Shown one piece after another: positions 40,340-48,388 of a stretch of 64,000 nt of DNA. Below the pieces are notes generated by a model. The model had not been told where the DNA came from and did no database searches. It was given only the letters and a program-made list of their open reading frames with translations. Position 1 is the stretch's first letter; each line of letters starts with the position of its first letter. The position numbers and the translations under genes were made by a program. Origin of the DNA: Candidatus Frackibacter sp. WG13 (GTDB lineage Bacteria > Bacillota > Halanaerobiia > Halobacteroidales > Acetohalobiaceae). The stretch is taken from the NCBI RefSeq assembly GCF_900114655.1, contig NZ_FOTT01000004.1:62001-126000 (forward strand), written 5' to 3'.

Positions 40340-41035
40340 TTAAACAAACATATTACGAACAACTTGCGGATCAACCTTCACTCCTGGACCCATAGTTGCC
40401 GAAACAGTAATAGTTAACAAATAACGCCCTTTAGCACCACTTGGTCTTGATCTAATAATTTCATCAAATATAGCTTTGAAATTTTCAAATAATGCTTCTG
40501 TAGCAAATGAAGCTTTCCCTAGCGGCAAATGAACATTCCCATCTTTATCAGCACGATATTCAATTTTACCAGCCTTAAGCTCCTTGATTGCCTTCTCTAA
40601 GTCAAAAGTCACAGTACCCACTTTAGGATTTGGCATTAATCCCTGCGGTCCTAGAATTCTTCCTAACTTTCCAACAACGCTCATCATATCTGGAGTAGCT
40701 ACCGCAACATCGAAGTCTAACCAACCATCTTCAATCTTTTCAGCTAAATCTTCAGCACCAACTACGTCAGCACCTGCTTCTTCAGCTTCTTTTGCTTTTT
40801 CTCCTTGGGCAAATACTACTACTTTTACATCTTGTCCAGTTCCTTCTGGTAATACCAGAGCACCTCTTAGTTGTTGGTCATTCTTATTCGGATCAATCCC
40901 TAACTTAATTGCTACTTCAATAGTCTCATCAAAGTTTGCTGTTGCTGTTTCTTGTGCTAATTTTAAAGCTTCTTCTGGCTGATATACTTTTTCTCTATCA
41001 ACTTTATCAAAAGCTTCTGTATATCTTTTTGACAT
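40340..41035 (-). CDS. rplA: Ribosomal protein L1
   Basis: A 231-residue two-domain L1-stalk protein with [12 protein letters not shown] and the C-terminal [22 protein letters not shown]. It is involved in E-site tRNA release and often represses the L11 operon. Normal length. Confidence 0.98.
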   Translation of the reverse strand: MSKRYTEAFDKVDREKVYQPEEALKLAQETATANFDETIEVAIKLGIDPNKNDQQLRGALVLPEGTGQDVKVVVFAQGEKAKEAEEAGADVVGAEDLAEKIEDGWLDFDVAVATPDMMSVVGKLGRILGPQGLMPNPKVGTVTFDLEKAIKELKAGKIEYRADKDGNVHLPLGKASFATEALFENFKAIFDEIIRSRPSGAKGRYLLTITVSATMGPGVKVDPQVVRNMFV

Positions 41036-41088
41036 TTAAATTCTCCTCCTTTGTGGTAATCGGATTATCCTCCCACAGCGTAAAATCA

Positions 41089-41514
41089 TTAATCTTCTAC
41101 TACAAGTCCCATACTCCGAGCAGTACCTGCAATCATACTCATTGCTGCTTCTAAACTAGCAGCATTTAAGTCTTCTTTCTTGGTTTCTGCGATCTCTTTT
41201 AAATCATCTTTAGTAACAGTACCCACTTTATTGATATTTGGCTCACCAGATGCTGTTTCAAGTCCAGCTGCCTTCTTAAGTAAATCAGCAGCAGGCGGTG
41301 ACTTAGTAATAAAATCAAAAGAACGGTCAGCATAAACAGTAATTTCAACCGGTATAATATTACCAGCCTGGTCAGCAGTCTTAGCATTGAATGCTTTACA
41401 AAACTCCATAATATTAACTCCATGCTGTCCTAAAGCTGGACCAACTGGTGGAGCCGGATTAGCTTTACCTGCAGGAATCTGTAAACTAATATTACCTACA
41501 ACTTTTTTAGCCAT
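41089..41514 (-). CDS. rplK: Ribosomal protein L11
   Basis: A 141-residue protein of the GTPase-associated centre. The proline-rich [20 protein letters not shown] and the C-terminal [15 protein letters not shown] are signatures. It begins 16 nt after nusG. Confidence 0.98.
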   Translation of the reverse strand: MAKKVVGNISLQIPAGKANPAPPVGPALGQHGVNIMEFCKAFNAKTADQAGNIIPVEITVYADRSFDFITKSPPAADLLKKAAGLETASGEPNINKVGTVTKDDLKEIAETKKEDLNAASLEAAMSMIAGTARSMGLVVED

Positions 41515-41530
41515 ATCTACTTACACCTCC

Positions 41531-42061
41531 TTAAACTTCTTCCACTTGATGAAAGTCTAGTTCCACTGGGGTCTGACGACCAAACATTGAAACTAGAACA
41601 GTCAATTTGCTTTTATCTAAATCTATTTCTTGAATATCTCCTACAAAGTTCTCAAAAGGACCATCAATAACTCTTACTTCGTCGCCAACCTCTAAATCTA
41701 TTTCAACCTGAGGCCTTTCAACCCCCATCTGTTTTAAGATAGAGTTAACCTCAGCGTCAGTCACAGGAACCGGTTTAGTTCCTGAACTGGCAAACCCAAT
41801 TACACCTGGTGTATTCCTCACTACATACCAGGAATCATCATCCATGATCATTTCAATTAAGACATAACCCGGAAAGAACTTTTCTTTAGACATAGTTTTT
41901 TTACCATCTTTTACCTTAACTTTGTCTTTAGACGGAATTAAAATATCAAATATCTTTTCATCCATCCCTGTAGTTGTAACTCTCTTTTCCAGGTTAGATT
42001 TAACCTTGTTTTCATGACCTGAATAAGTGTGTATAGCATACCATTCTCGCTCATCACTCAT
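41531..42061 (-). CDS. nusG: Transcription termination/antitermination factor NusG
   Basis: A 176-residue protein with NGN domain (WYAIHTYSGHENKVKSNLEKR, FPGYVLIEM, VIGFASSGTKPVPV) and a C-terminal KOW domain (GDEVRVIDGPFENFVGDIQEI). It binds RNA polymerase and S10, coupling transcription with translation. Confidence 0.98.
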   Translation of the reverse strand: MSDEREWYAIHTYSGHENKVKSNLEKRVTTTGMDEKIFDILIPSKDKVKVKDGKKTMSKEKFFPGYVLIEMIMDDDSWYVVRNTPGVIGFASSGTKPVPVTDAEVNSILKQMGVERPQVEIDLEVGDEVRVIDGPFENFVGDIQEIDLDKSKLTVLVSMFGRQTPVELDFHQVEEV

Positions 42062-42128
42062 AATAAAGGTAGTCCTGTATGGACCTGCACCCCCTTATTT
42101 AAATAAAGATCGATGGATCAATTAATTC

Positions 42129-42332
42129 TTAGTTAAGTACTAATGGAGTAATTATTTTAGAAAAGATAAGGTCTACTCCTCCAATAAAAATAGCTACAAT
42201 TAAGACGGTTGCAATTACAACCGTTGTATACGAGATCAAGACTTCTTGGTTGGGCCAATTTACCTTTTTAAGTTCAGCCTTAACTTCACGAAAGAATCTC
42301 TTGATTTTGCCTAATGTGCTTTCTTCAGCCAT
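42129..42332 (-). CDS. secE: Preprotein translocase subunit SecE
   Basis: A 67-residue protein with a cytoplasmic amphipathic segment (FFREVKAELKKVNWPNQEVL) and one transmembrane helix (about 33-55). It clamps the two halves of SecY. Short single-span form, typical of Gram-positives. Confidence 0.97.
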   Translation of the reverse strand: MAEESTLGKIKRFFREVKAELKKVNWPNQEVLISYTTVVIATVLIVAIFIGGVDLIFSKIITPLVLN

Positions 42333-42358
42333 TATCTCACATCCTTACTTCAAAAACA

Positions 42359-42508
42359 TTATTTAGTCTCTTTGTGAACAGTATGATCTCCGCAAAATCT
42401 ACAATACTTCTTCAGTTCTAATCTGTCACGAGTATTAGACTTATTCTTTGTAGTTGAATAATTACGCTGGCCACATTCTTCGCAAGCTAGAGTAATTGTT
42501 TCACGCAT
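42359..42508 (-). CDS. rpmG: Ribosomal protein L33 (small gene, 49 residues)
   Basis: The ATG at 42508 opens 49 codons: [12 protein letters not shown]... ending HTVHKETK. Two CxxC pairs (CEEC and CRFC) make it the zinc-binding C+ form. GAGGGGG lies about 9 nt upstream. It is the first gene of rpmG-secE-nusG-rplK-rplA. Confidence 0.97.
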   Translation of the reverse strand: MRETITLACEECGQRNYSTTKNKSNTRDRLELKKYCRFCGDHTVHKETK

Positions 42509-42576
42509 TAAAATGCCACCCCCTCAAACAAACACAAGGTCAATCTTAATTTAGTTCCTTAGTCAACACCTTATTT

Positions 42577-42605
42577 ACTGTATCACATTTTAAACTAAAA
42601 GTCAA
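42577..42605 (-). promoter_or_regulatory. Promoter of rpmG-secE-nusG-rplKA
   Basis: TTGACT (42605-42600), a 17-nt spacer and TACAGT (42582-42577), located after the tuf copy 2 terminator. Confidence 0.75.
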
Positions 42606-42637
42606 CATACTTATTAAATTCAAAACTTTAAAACGAA

Positions 42638-42671
42638 ATAAAAAGCAGGTATTAGTCTACCCGCTTTTTAT
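42638..42671 (-). terminator. Intrinsic terminator after tuf copy 2
   Basis: AAAAGCGGGTA and TACCTGCTTTT form an 11-bp stem (one G-U) with a 6-nt loop, then TATTT. It isolates tuf copy 2 from rpmG. Confidence 0.88.
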
Positions 42672-42704
42672 AGTATAAAGCATTTATCTAATTTTTATCC
42701 TAAT

Positions 42705-43901
42705 TTATTCAATAATTCCAGTAATAACTCCAGCTCCTACAGTCTTACCGCCTTCACGAATTGCAAATCTTAATCCTTCTTCCATGGCGATTGGAGTAAT
42801 TAATTCTACTTCCATCTCGATATTATCTCCTGGCATTACCATCTCTACCCCTTCTGGTAAGTTGATATCACCAGTTACGTCTGTAGTTCTAAAATAAAAC
42901 TGTGGTCTATATCCATCGAAGAATGGAGTATGTCTTCCTCCTTCATCTTTACCTAATACATAAACCTCTGCATTAAACTTAGTATGAGGAGTAATCGTTC
43001 CTGGCTCTGCTAATACCTGACCTCTTTCGATATCTTCTCTATTAAGTCCTCTTAATAATGCTCCAATGTTATCTCCTGCTACTGCTTCATCTAATAGCTT
43101 ACGGAACATCTCTACTCCTGTAACAACTGTTTCTTGTGTATCTTTAATTCCGATAACTTCAATCTCATCACCTGGGTGTAACTTACCTCTCTCTACTCTA
43201 CCAGTAGCTACTGTACCTCGACCTTTAATTGTAAATACATCTTCTACCGGCATTAAGAACGGCTTGTCTGTATCTCTTTCTGGTTCTGGTAGATACTCAT
43301 CTACAGCATCCATTAGTTCCATAATCTGTCCACACCATTCACAGTCTCTATCTCCACAGGCACATTCTAGAGCCTTTAGAGCAGACCCAACTACGATTGG
43401 AGCTTCGTCTCCTGCAAATTCATATTCGTTTAATAATTCTCTTACTTCCATCTCTACTAATTCGATTAACTCTTCGTCATCTACCATATCTGCTTTATTT
43501 AAGAATACTACTATGTTCGGTACACCTACCTGACGAGCTAATAATAAGTGCTCTCTTGTCTGTGGCATTGGTCCGTCTGCAGCAGATACTACTAATAACG
43601 CTCCGTCCATCTGTGCTGCACCAGTAATCATATTCTTTACATAGTCAGCGTGTCCTGGACAGTCTACGTGAGCATAGTGTCGATTTGCTGTCTCATACTC
43701 TACGTGAGAAGTCGCAATTGTAATTCCTCTTTCCTTCTCTTCTGGAGCATTATCGATATCTTCAAAGTTAGAAGACCCTTCTCCTCCTTTTGCTAATACC
43801 TTTGTAATCGCTGCTGTTGTTGTTGTCTTACCATGGTCTACGTGACCGATAGTACCAATGTTAACATGTGGTTTGTTTCTTTCAAACTTTTCTTTTGACA
43901 T
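42705..43901 (-). CDS. tuf: Elongation factor Tu, copy 2
   Basis: A 398-residue near-identical copy of the gene at 27451. Only residues 299 (Glu here) and 302 (Thr here) differ in the protein, while scattered silent changes remain in the DNA. It has the same four-cysteine insertion at 180-190. The identical ribosome-binding region GGAGGATGAAAAGA precedes the ATG at 43901. It stands alone between tRNA-Thr and rpmG, with its own terminator; it is probably transcribed together with the tRNA as in the thrT-tufB arrangement of enterobacteria. Confidence 0.99.
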   Translation of the reverse strand: MSKEKFERNKPHVNIGTIGHVDHGKTTTTAAITKVLAKGGEGSSNFEDIDNAPEEKERGITIATSHVEYETANRHYAHVDCPGHADYVKNMITGAAQMDGALLVVSAADGPMPQTREHLLLARQVGVPNIVVFLNKADMVDDEELIELVEMEVRELLNEYEFAGDEAPIVVGSALKALECACGDRDCEWCGQIMELMDAVDEYLPEPERDTDKPFLMPVEDVFTIKGRGTVATGRVERGKLHPGDEIEVIGIKDTQETVVTGVEMFRKLLDEAVAGDNIGALLRGLNREDIERGQVLAEPGTITPHTKFNAEVYVLGKDEGGRHTPFFDGYRPQFYFRTTDVTGDINLPEGVEMVMPGDNIEMEVELITPIAMEEGLRFAIREGGKTVGAGVITGIIE

Positions 43902-43918
43902 TCTTTTCATCCTCCTTA

Positions 43919-44128
43919 ATTTTCCCTTAATATTGAATTAGATTATGTATTATATTTATTAATTGAAACCGTGAACCTAATATTAGAATCTATAATTAAC
44001 AGGTGACTACTAAACTAGCCACCTGTTGTTAACTATATAATAAAACTTCAAAGCTGGTCGCAAGCCTATGGTATACTCTGCTTTTAATTCGAAGGCTTTT
44101 TATTGGGCTTCACTGTCAACTATTAAAG
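43919..44128 (-). other. Leader between tRNA-Thr and tuf copy 2 (no gene)
   Basis: The interval contains a hairpin with AACAGGTG and CACCTGTT arms (about 44000-44030) and further GC-containing possible stems (AAGCCT...AGGCTT). A TTGACA at about 44114-44119 has no fitting -10. I see no coding region. Confidence 0.4.
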
Positions 44129-44204
44129 TGGAGCCCACGACCGGATTTGAACCGGTGACCTCATCCTTACCATGGATGTGCTCTACCGACTGAGCTACGT
44201 GGGC
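44129..44204 (-). tRNA. tRNA-Thr (anticodon GGT)
   Basis: The minus strand folds as a full cloverleaf: 7-bp acceptor GCCCACG/CGTGGGC, D arm GCTC...GAGC, anticodon stem CATCC/GGATG with loop ATGGTAA (anticodon GGT, decoding ACC/ACU), T arm ACCGG TTCAAAT CCGGT. The discriminator is T and CCA is encoded (44131-44129). It stands 230 nt ahead of tuf copy 2. Confidence 0.97.
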
Positions 44205-44221
44205 GGACACACACAATAATC

Positions 44222-44250
44222 ATTATATGTCTTTTATTGTTAGAAATCAA
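44222..44250 (-). promoter_or_regulatory. Promoter of tRNA-Thr (and probably tuf copy 2)
   Basis: TTGATT (44250-44245), a 17-nt spacer and TATAAT (44227-44222); transcription would begin about 10 nt before the mature tRNA. Confidence 0.8.
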
Positions 44251-44342
44251 GATTAATTTTATTCTTTTTAAAAATTTCATTAATTAATATTATCTAATAT
44301 TTCATTTTATATTACTTATCCTTATTCTTTATCCAATTTACT

Positions 44343-44987
44343 CTAAATATCATGCTTTTCTAAGAATTCTTCTAACTTTCTTTTTACTCTTTGAAGAGCA
44401 TTATCTACAGACTTAACATGTCTATCTAAAGCCTTCGCAATTTCTTCGTATGTCTTTCCTTTTAAATATTCTAATAAGACATTCTTTTCTAAATCACTTA
44501 ACATCTCTTTAATACTAGTTTCTAATAATTCATAGGCTTCCTGACTAATAAATAGATCCTCAGGATTAGTTAACTTTTCACCTTGTAATACATCTAATAA
44601 TGTCCTAGTCGATTCTTGATTATAGATAGGCTTGTTCAAAGAAACATAAGAGTTCAGAGGTTGGTGTTTCTGACGAGTGGCAGCCTTAATAGCAGTAATT
44701 ATCTGTCTTGTGATACATAATTCTGCAAATGCACGAAATGAAGCAAGTCTATCAATCCTATAGTCTCGAATGGCTTTATATAACCCAATCATACCTTCTT
44801 GTACTATATCATCCCGGTCAGCTCCTACTAAAAAGTATGAACGCGCCTTATTTTGTACAAAGTTCTTGTACTTTTTAAGTAAGTACTCTATAGCCAGTTG
44901 ACTACCCTTCTGAGCACATTTTACAATTTCATCATCTGTCATATCTTTATAGGTCTTATACTTCTTTCTCTTTAAATGTGCGTTCAC
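44343..44987 (-). CDS. sigH: RNA polymerase sigma factor SigH (sporulation/stationary phase)
   Basis: A 214-residue sigma-70-family factor. Region 2 is clear (RSYFLVGADRDDIVQEGMIGLYKAIRDY) and region 4 has the helix-turn-helix LKGKTYEEIAKALDRHVKSVDNALQR. The sequence and its place between rlmB and secE match sigH of Bacillus and Clostridium, which starts sporulation. The start is GTG (44987) with AGGGGG 6 nt upstream. It has its own sigma-A-like promoter. The nearby yacP/NYN gene, usual before sigH, is absent; a vanW-type gene takes that place. Confidence 0.95.
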   Translation of the reverse strand: MNAHLKRKKYKTYKDMTDDEIVKCAQKGSQLAIEYLLKKYKNFVQNKARSYFLVGADRDDIVQEGMIGLYKAIRDYRIDRLASFRAFAELCITRQIITAIKAATRQKHQPLNSYVSLNKPIYNQESTRTLLDVLQGEKLTNPEDLFISQEAYELLETSIKEMLSDLEKNVLLEYLKGKTYEEIAKALDRHVKSVDNALQRVKRKLEEFLEKHDI

Positions 44988-45068
44988 CCAAATCCCCCCT
45001 GGTATTATGGTAGATAGATACTGCAGTATACTTTAAAGTCAATTCTTCGTTTCGCAATCACATTGTTA

Positions 45069-45098
45069 ATTATAACTTATGTTATTCTTTGAAGTCAA
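45069..45098 (-). promoter_or_regulatory. Promoter of sigH
   Basis: TTGACT (45098-45093), an 18-nt spacer and TATAAT (45074-45069). The transcript has a leader of about 75 nt. No SpoIIID- or AbrB-type site could be recognised. Confidence 0.8.
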
Positions 45099-45179
45099 GA
45101 AATTTATGGGTTGTAACTTATTCCTTTCTTTCTACTTCCCGGTAACCTTAATAATTTGATCTACCGGTTGATATCTATC

Positions 45180-46466
45180 TTATGACACTATTACCTCTTT
45201 TAAAACTTGATTATTACTGATAATACGTTTTTTAACTGTAACTCGATAACCATTCTTACCTCTTCGAACTAGCTTTTGTTCGTCATTTTGGAGGGATGGA
45301 TCTACTTTTTTAACTTCTTCATATTCTATGACTTCAGGCTCACTAGTAAAAATCTCTACCTGGTAGTCTCTTTCTTGCCCCATAATACTCATTCTTAAGC
45401 GATTTCCCTTTACTTTTGATAAGATCATAATCGGAGCCGAAGTATTATTCTTAAACTCAAAATCTAAGTAATCATAATAGACAGTAGCTCCTCTTCCTAA
45501 CGGAACGTAACTTACTGGGCGAGAATGATTCTGACGTACTAAAACTTTAAAATCCCCTAATAGAACTGCATTATAAAGAGTACTGGACACCTGACAAACC
45601 CCGCCTCCAATACCTGTAACAAACTCCTGATTAACTATTTCTATCGCTTCTTTAAATCCTGTTGTTAAGGTTCTAGGCCCGACTCGATCATTAAAAGAGA
45701 AAGATTCACCAGGTTTTAATAAAGTGCCATTAATCTTTTGACTAGCTAGCTTAATATTCTCTACTCGACCTTTCTTAGTAGTATTAAATTCAGTCAAATA
45801 AGTGCTTATTTGATTAGTCAGTCCTAACTCTTTTAAATCTTCTTCATTTACTTCCGGTTTTATCTCTTCGATTACTAACCTAATCGGGAGGTCTTCTAGA
45901 TTAGATAATCTTTTAACAATCTTCATCTTTGATTTTTCTATATTTAACTTTCTCCCATGCTTAGCTTTAATCACTTGCTTAGTTTCTAGATCCATATAAG
46001 CATTTTTCATGCTACTATTAATTTCTTTACCAATTGCCATCAATTCTTCTTCTAATATTTTGTCACTATAAGACATCCTTAAATCTATTTCTTCACCATA
46101 TTTATCAGTTTGCCAGACTTCTATACTTCTCTGGACTAAGTTACCCTTTCTACCTATAGCAAATGCTTTATTCACTGCTTCTTCTATTTTGAATTTAAGT
46201 TTAATGCTCCCTGGGTCCAATAACCAACTATCTTCTTCCCCTTCTAGAATAATATCTTTATTTAAAATAGGTTTAGTAATCTTCTTTAAACGTTCTTTAG
46301 CTTCAGCTCTATTTAAACCACTAAAGTTATATCCTTCTATTGTAACACCAGAAAAGATTATATTCTGGTTCTGTTTAAAGAAGATATGCATTCCTAATAT
46401 TGTGCCCACCCCGATAGAAAAGAGTAATAATAAGATAATTAATGAAATTTGCCATACTTTTTTCAT
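45180..46466 (-). CDS. VanW-family protein with peptidoglycan-binding-like and G5 domains
   Basis: A 428-residue secreted or membrane-anchored protein. A single N-terminal hydrophobic helix (about 7-28) is followed by a YoaR-like putative peptidoglycan-binding region (about 40-220), the VanW core (GESFSFNDRVGPRT, GIGGGVCQVSSTLYNA, NHSRPVSYVPLGRGATVYYDYLDF) and a C-terminal G5-like segment (about 360-428). The biochemical role of VanW is unknown; the name comes from vancomycin clusters, but such proteins are common in clostridia without resistance genes. It follows rlmB by 22 nt. Confidence 0.88.
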   Translation of the reverse strand: MKKVWQISLIILLLLFSIGVGTILGMHIFFKQNQNIIFSGVTIEGYNFSGLNRAEAKERLKKITKPILNKDIILEGEEDSWLLDPGSIKLKFKIEEAVNKAFAIGRKGNLVQRSIEVWQTDKYGEEIDLRMSYSDKILEEELMAIGKEINSSMKNAYMDLETKQVIKAKHGRKLNIEKSKMKIVKRLSNLEDLPIRLVIEEIKPEVNEEDLKELGLTNQISTYLTEFNTTKKGRVENIKLASQKINGTLLKPGESFSFNDRVGPRTLTTGFKEAIEIVNQEFVTGIGGGVCQVSSTLYNAVLLGDFKVLVRQNHSRPVSYVPLGRGATVYYDYLDFEFKNNTSAPIMILSKVKGNRLRMSIMGQERDYQVEIFTSEPEVIEYEEVKKVDPSLQNDEQKLVRRGKNGYRVTVKKRIISNNQVLKEVIVS

Positions 46467-46488
46467 ATATATACTCCCTAATCAAATA

Positions 46489-47220
46489 TTAATTCTGATA
46501 TTCTCGCTGGCGTAATGCCTCATACATTAATAATGCTCCTGCTACAGAAGCATTCAAAGAGCTAACGCTGCCCCCCATTGGTAGTTTAATTATAAAGTCA
46601 CAAGTCTCTTTAACCAAACGACGCATTCCCGAACCTTCACTACCGATTACAATACCTAAAGGCCCAGTCAAATTAGCTTGATAGCAGACTTGGTCACCAT
46701 CCATATCAGCCCCAGCAATCCAAAACTTATTATCCTTCAACTTTTTCATAGCTCTGACCAAATTAGTAACTTGTGCTACTGGTACATATTCAATTGCACC
46801 TGCTGAAGCTTTTGCTACGGCCGGCGTTAGACCAGCACTCCTTCGTTCTGGAATAATTACTCCTTGAGCCCCTACTGCATCAGCAGTTCTCAAAATTGAC
46901 CCCAAATTATGAGGATCCTGGACTTCATCTAACAGAATAAATAATGGATCATCAACATTTCGATAGGCTTGACTTATCAAATTTTCTAACGAAAGATAAT
47001 CGATTGGCTCACCAAAAGCTATTATCCCTTGATGAGAATAAGATTCAGCTAAACTATCTAACTCTTCTTTAGAAACTTCCCTAACCTTAATACCTTCTTT
47101 CTTTGCTCTATCTATTAGCTCCCCCATTCCCTTCGCATTGCGGTAGACTAAAATTTCATCTAACCTTCTACCAGCCTTCAGCGCTTCTGAAACAGGATTT
47201 CTACCTTCAATTTTATTCAT
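46489..47220 (-). CDS. rlmB: 23S rRNA (guanosine(2251)-2'-O)-methyltransferase RlmB
   Basis: A 243-residue SPOUT methyltransferase. The N-terminal L30e-like substrate-binding domain is short. The knot motifs are LDEVQDPHNLGSILRTADA, GIVIGSEGSGMRRL and IKLPMGGSVSSLNASVA, which bind SAM. It overlaps thyX by 8 nt. Confidence 0.95.
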   Translation of the reverse strand: MNKIEGRNPVSEALKAGRRLDEILVYRNAKGMGELIDRAKKEGIKVREVSKEELDSLAESYSHQGIIAFGEPIDYLSLENLISQAYRNVDDPLFILLDEVQDPHNLGSILRTADAVGAQGVIIPERRSAGLTPAVAKASAGAIEYVPVAQVTNLVRAMKKLKDNKFWIAGADMDGDQVCYQANLTGPLGIVIGSEGSGMRRLVKETCDFIIKLPMGGSVSSLNASVAGALLMYEALRQREYQN

Positions 47221-47953
47221 TAGTATTATCTACTCCTTTAGATGTTATTTTATTTAAACGTCCACAACTCATTTTACCTTCTTTACATCGTCTTTCAGTT
47301 TCACAAAGAGGTCCAGCACTATTAAAGATGATCGGCGCTATATCTTTTACCTGCCTTAACATCTCTCTTGCCATCTTTCTAATCTCTTTTTGTGCTCGTT
47401 CACAGCACCTCACTTCAAAAAAATGGAGTAAGCTTCTGGCATTCATGCTTACAACTATCTTAGTCTCTGTAGCATTAGGCAAGAGATACCGTGCCGCTTC
47501 AATCGCTTCTTTTTCTTGGTATCCATTTTCCATTAATTTTTTCGTTAATTCATCATATTTTTGCTGTTGCTGCCACATATTCTCTTCAAAGATTTCAACT
47601 AATTCTTTATCTCCCTTAATTTTATCTGGTATAATATAGTCAAATTGTTCTTTTTCACGCACGTACCTTTGACTCTGCTGACTATAACTAGCTAATCTAT
47701 GTCTTACTAACTGATGGCTGGTAACTCTTGAAATCCCTTCAATAGCAAAAGTAAAACTAACATGTTCTAGGGTAGAATAGTGTCTATTACCAAGAATAAT
47801 CGCTAACAAATCTTCTATCTCTTTATCCGTCATCTCTTCTACTAACTTATTAGCCCCTACTGGAGAATAACATAATCTCGCAGCAGCAGCTACTGTTCTT
47901 TCTGGATTCGGTGTATAATTAATTAATTTGATATTTAAATTTGTTTCCTGCAT
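47213..47953 (-). CDS. thyX: FAD-dependent thymidylate synthase ThyX
   Basis: A 246-residue flavin enzyme making dTMP from dUMP with methylene-tetrahydrofolate. The ThyX signature RHRLASYSQQSQR is intact. The ATG at 47953 has GGGAG 10 nt upstream; the TTG ten codons before is inside the mrnC end and was not chosen. Its presence between mrnC and rlmB is seen in several clostridial genomes. A classic ThyA is not in this window. Confidence 0.96.
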   Translation of the reverse strand: MQETNLNIKLINYTPNPERTVAAAARLCYSPVGANKLVEEMTDKEIEDLLAIILGNRHYSTLEHVSFTFAIEGISRVTSHQLVRHRLASYSQQSQRYVREKEQFDYIIPDKIKGDKELVEIFEENMWQQQQKYDELTKKLMENGYQEKEAIEAARYLLPNATETKIVVSMNARSLLHFFEVRCCERAQKEIRKMAREMLRQVKDIAPIIFNSAGPLCETERRCKEGKMSCGRLNKITSKGVDNTNE

Positions 47954-47969
47954 TATTTGCCAACTCCCT

Positions 47970-48377
47970 CTATAATTCCTCAATTTTAGCCTTTATTTCA
48001 GTTAATATTTCTTGTAAGCGTTCTTCTTCACCTTCTAAATATAGATAACCAATTAATGCTTCAAAAGCAGTACTATGCCTATAATCAACTACATCAGTAT
48101 TTTTAGGTACTTGCCCTGAACTTGAATTGCGTCCACGACGAACTATTATCTTCTCTTCTTCTGTTAAAGAAGACTTTATTTCCTTTAATAAAGATGCTTG
48201 TGCTTCAGCATTCACATATTTAATTGCGGTTTTATGCAGTTCATTATTCTTCCGAATTCCTTTTTCTATTAAGTAAGAACGTATAAAAACTTCATAGATA
48301 CTATCACCAATATAAGCCATAATCCCTGATGACAACAATTGAGGTCTATCTGGTAAATCTAGTAAGTCACGAAACAT
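47970..48377 (-). CDS. mrnC: Mini-ribonuclease III
   Basis: A 135-residue RNase III catalytic domain without a double-stranded RNA-binding domain. The motifs AYIGDSIYEVFIR and DYRHSTAFEALIGYLYL hold the metal-binding acidic residues. It matures the 23S rRNA ends in Bacillus. AGGAGG precedes the tandem ATGs at 48380 and 48377; I chose the second for spacing. It follows cysS directly. Confidence 0.94.
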   Translation of the reverse strand: MFRDLLDLPDRPQLLSSGIMAYIGDSIYEVFIRSYLIEKGIRKNNELHKTAIKYVNAEAQASLLKEIKSSLTEEEKIIVRRGRNSSSGQVPKNTDVVDYRHSTAFEALIGYLYLEGEEERLQEILTEIKAKIEEL

Positions 48378-48388
48378 CATTTCGCCTC

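Noticed and set aside
40584-40982. 132-codon plus-strand frame inside rplA
   Set aside because: Antisense shadow of rplA with Ser/Thr-rich composition.
43066-43533. 155-codon plus-strand frame inside tuf copy 2
   Set aside because: It is antisense to a highly conserved gene, low in complexity (Ser/Thr/Ile-rich), and a matching frame appears in copy 1 only because of the duplication.
27451-43901. Composite transposon bounded by the two tuf copies
   Set aside because: The duplicated sequence is just tuf with its ribosome-binding site; there are no transposase genes or terminal repeats and the enclosed genes are core genes in ancestral order.
44114-44119. TTGACA between tRNA-Thr and tuf copy 2 as a tuf promoter
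   Set aside because: No acceptable -10 hexamer occurs 15-19 nt downstream.
45100-45179. Terminator after the vanW-type gene
   Set aside because: CCGGTA and TACCGG arms exist, but the loop is 19 nt and no U-run follows on the minus strand.
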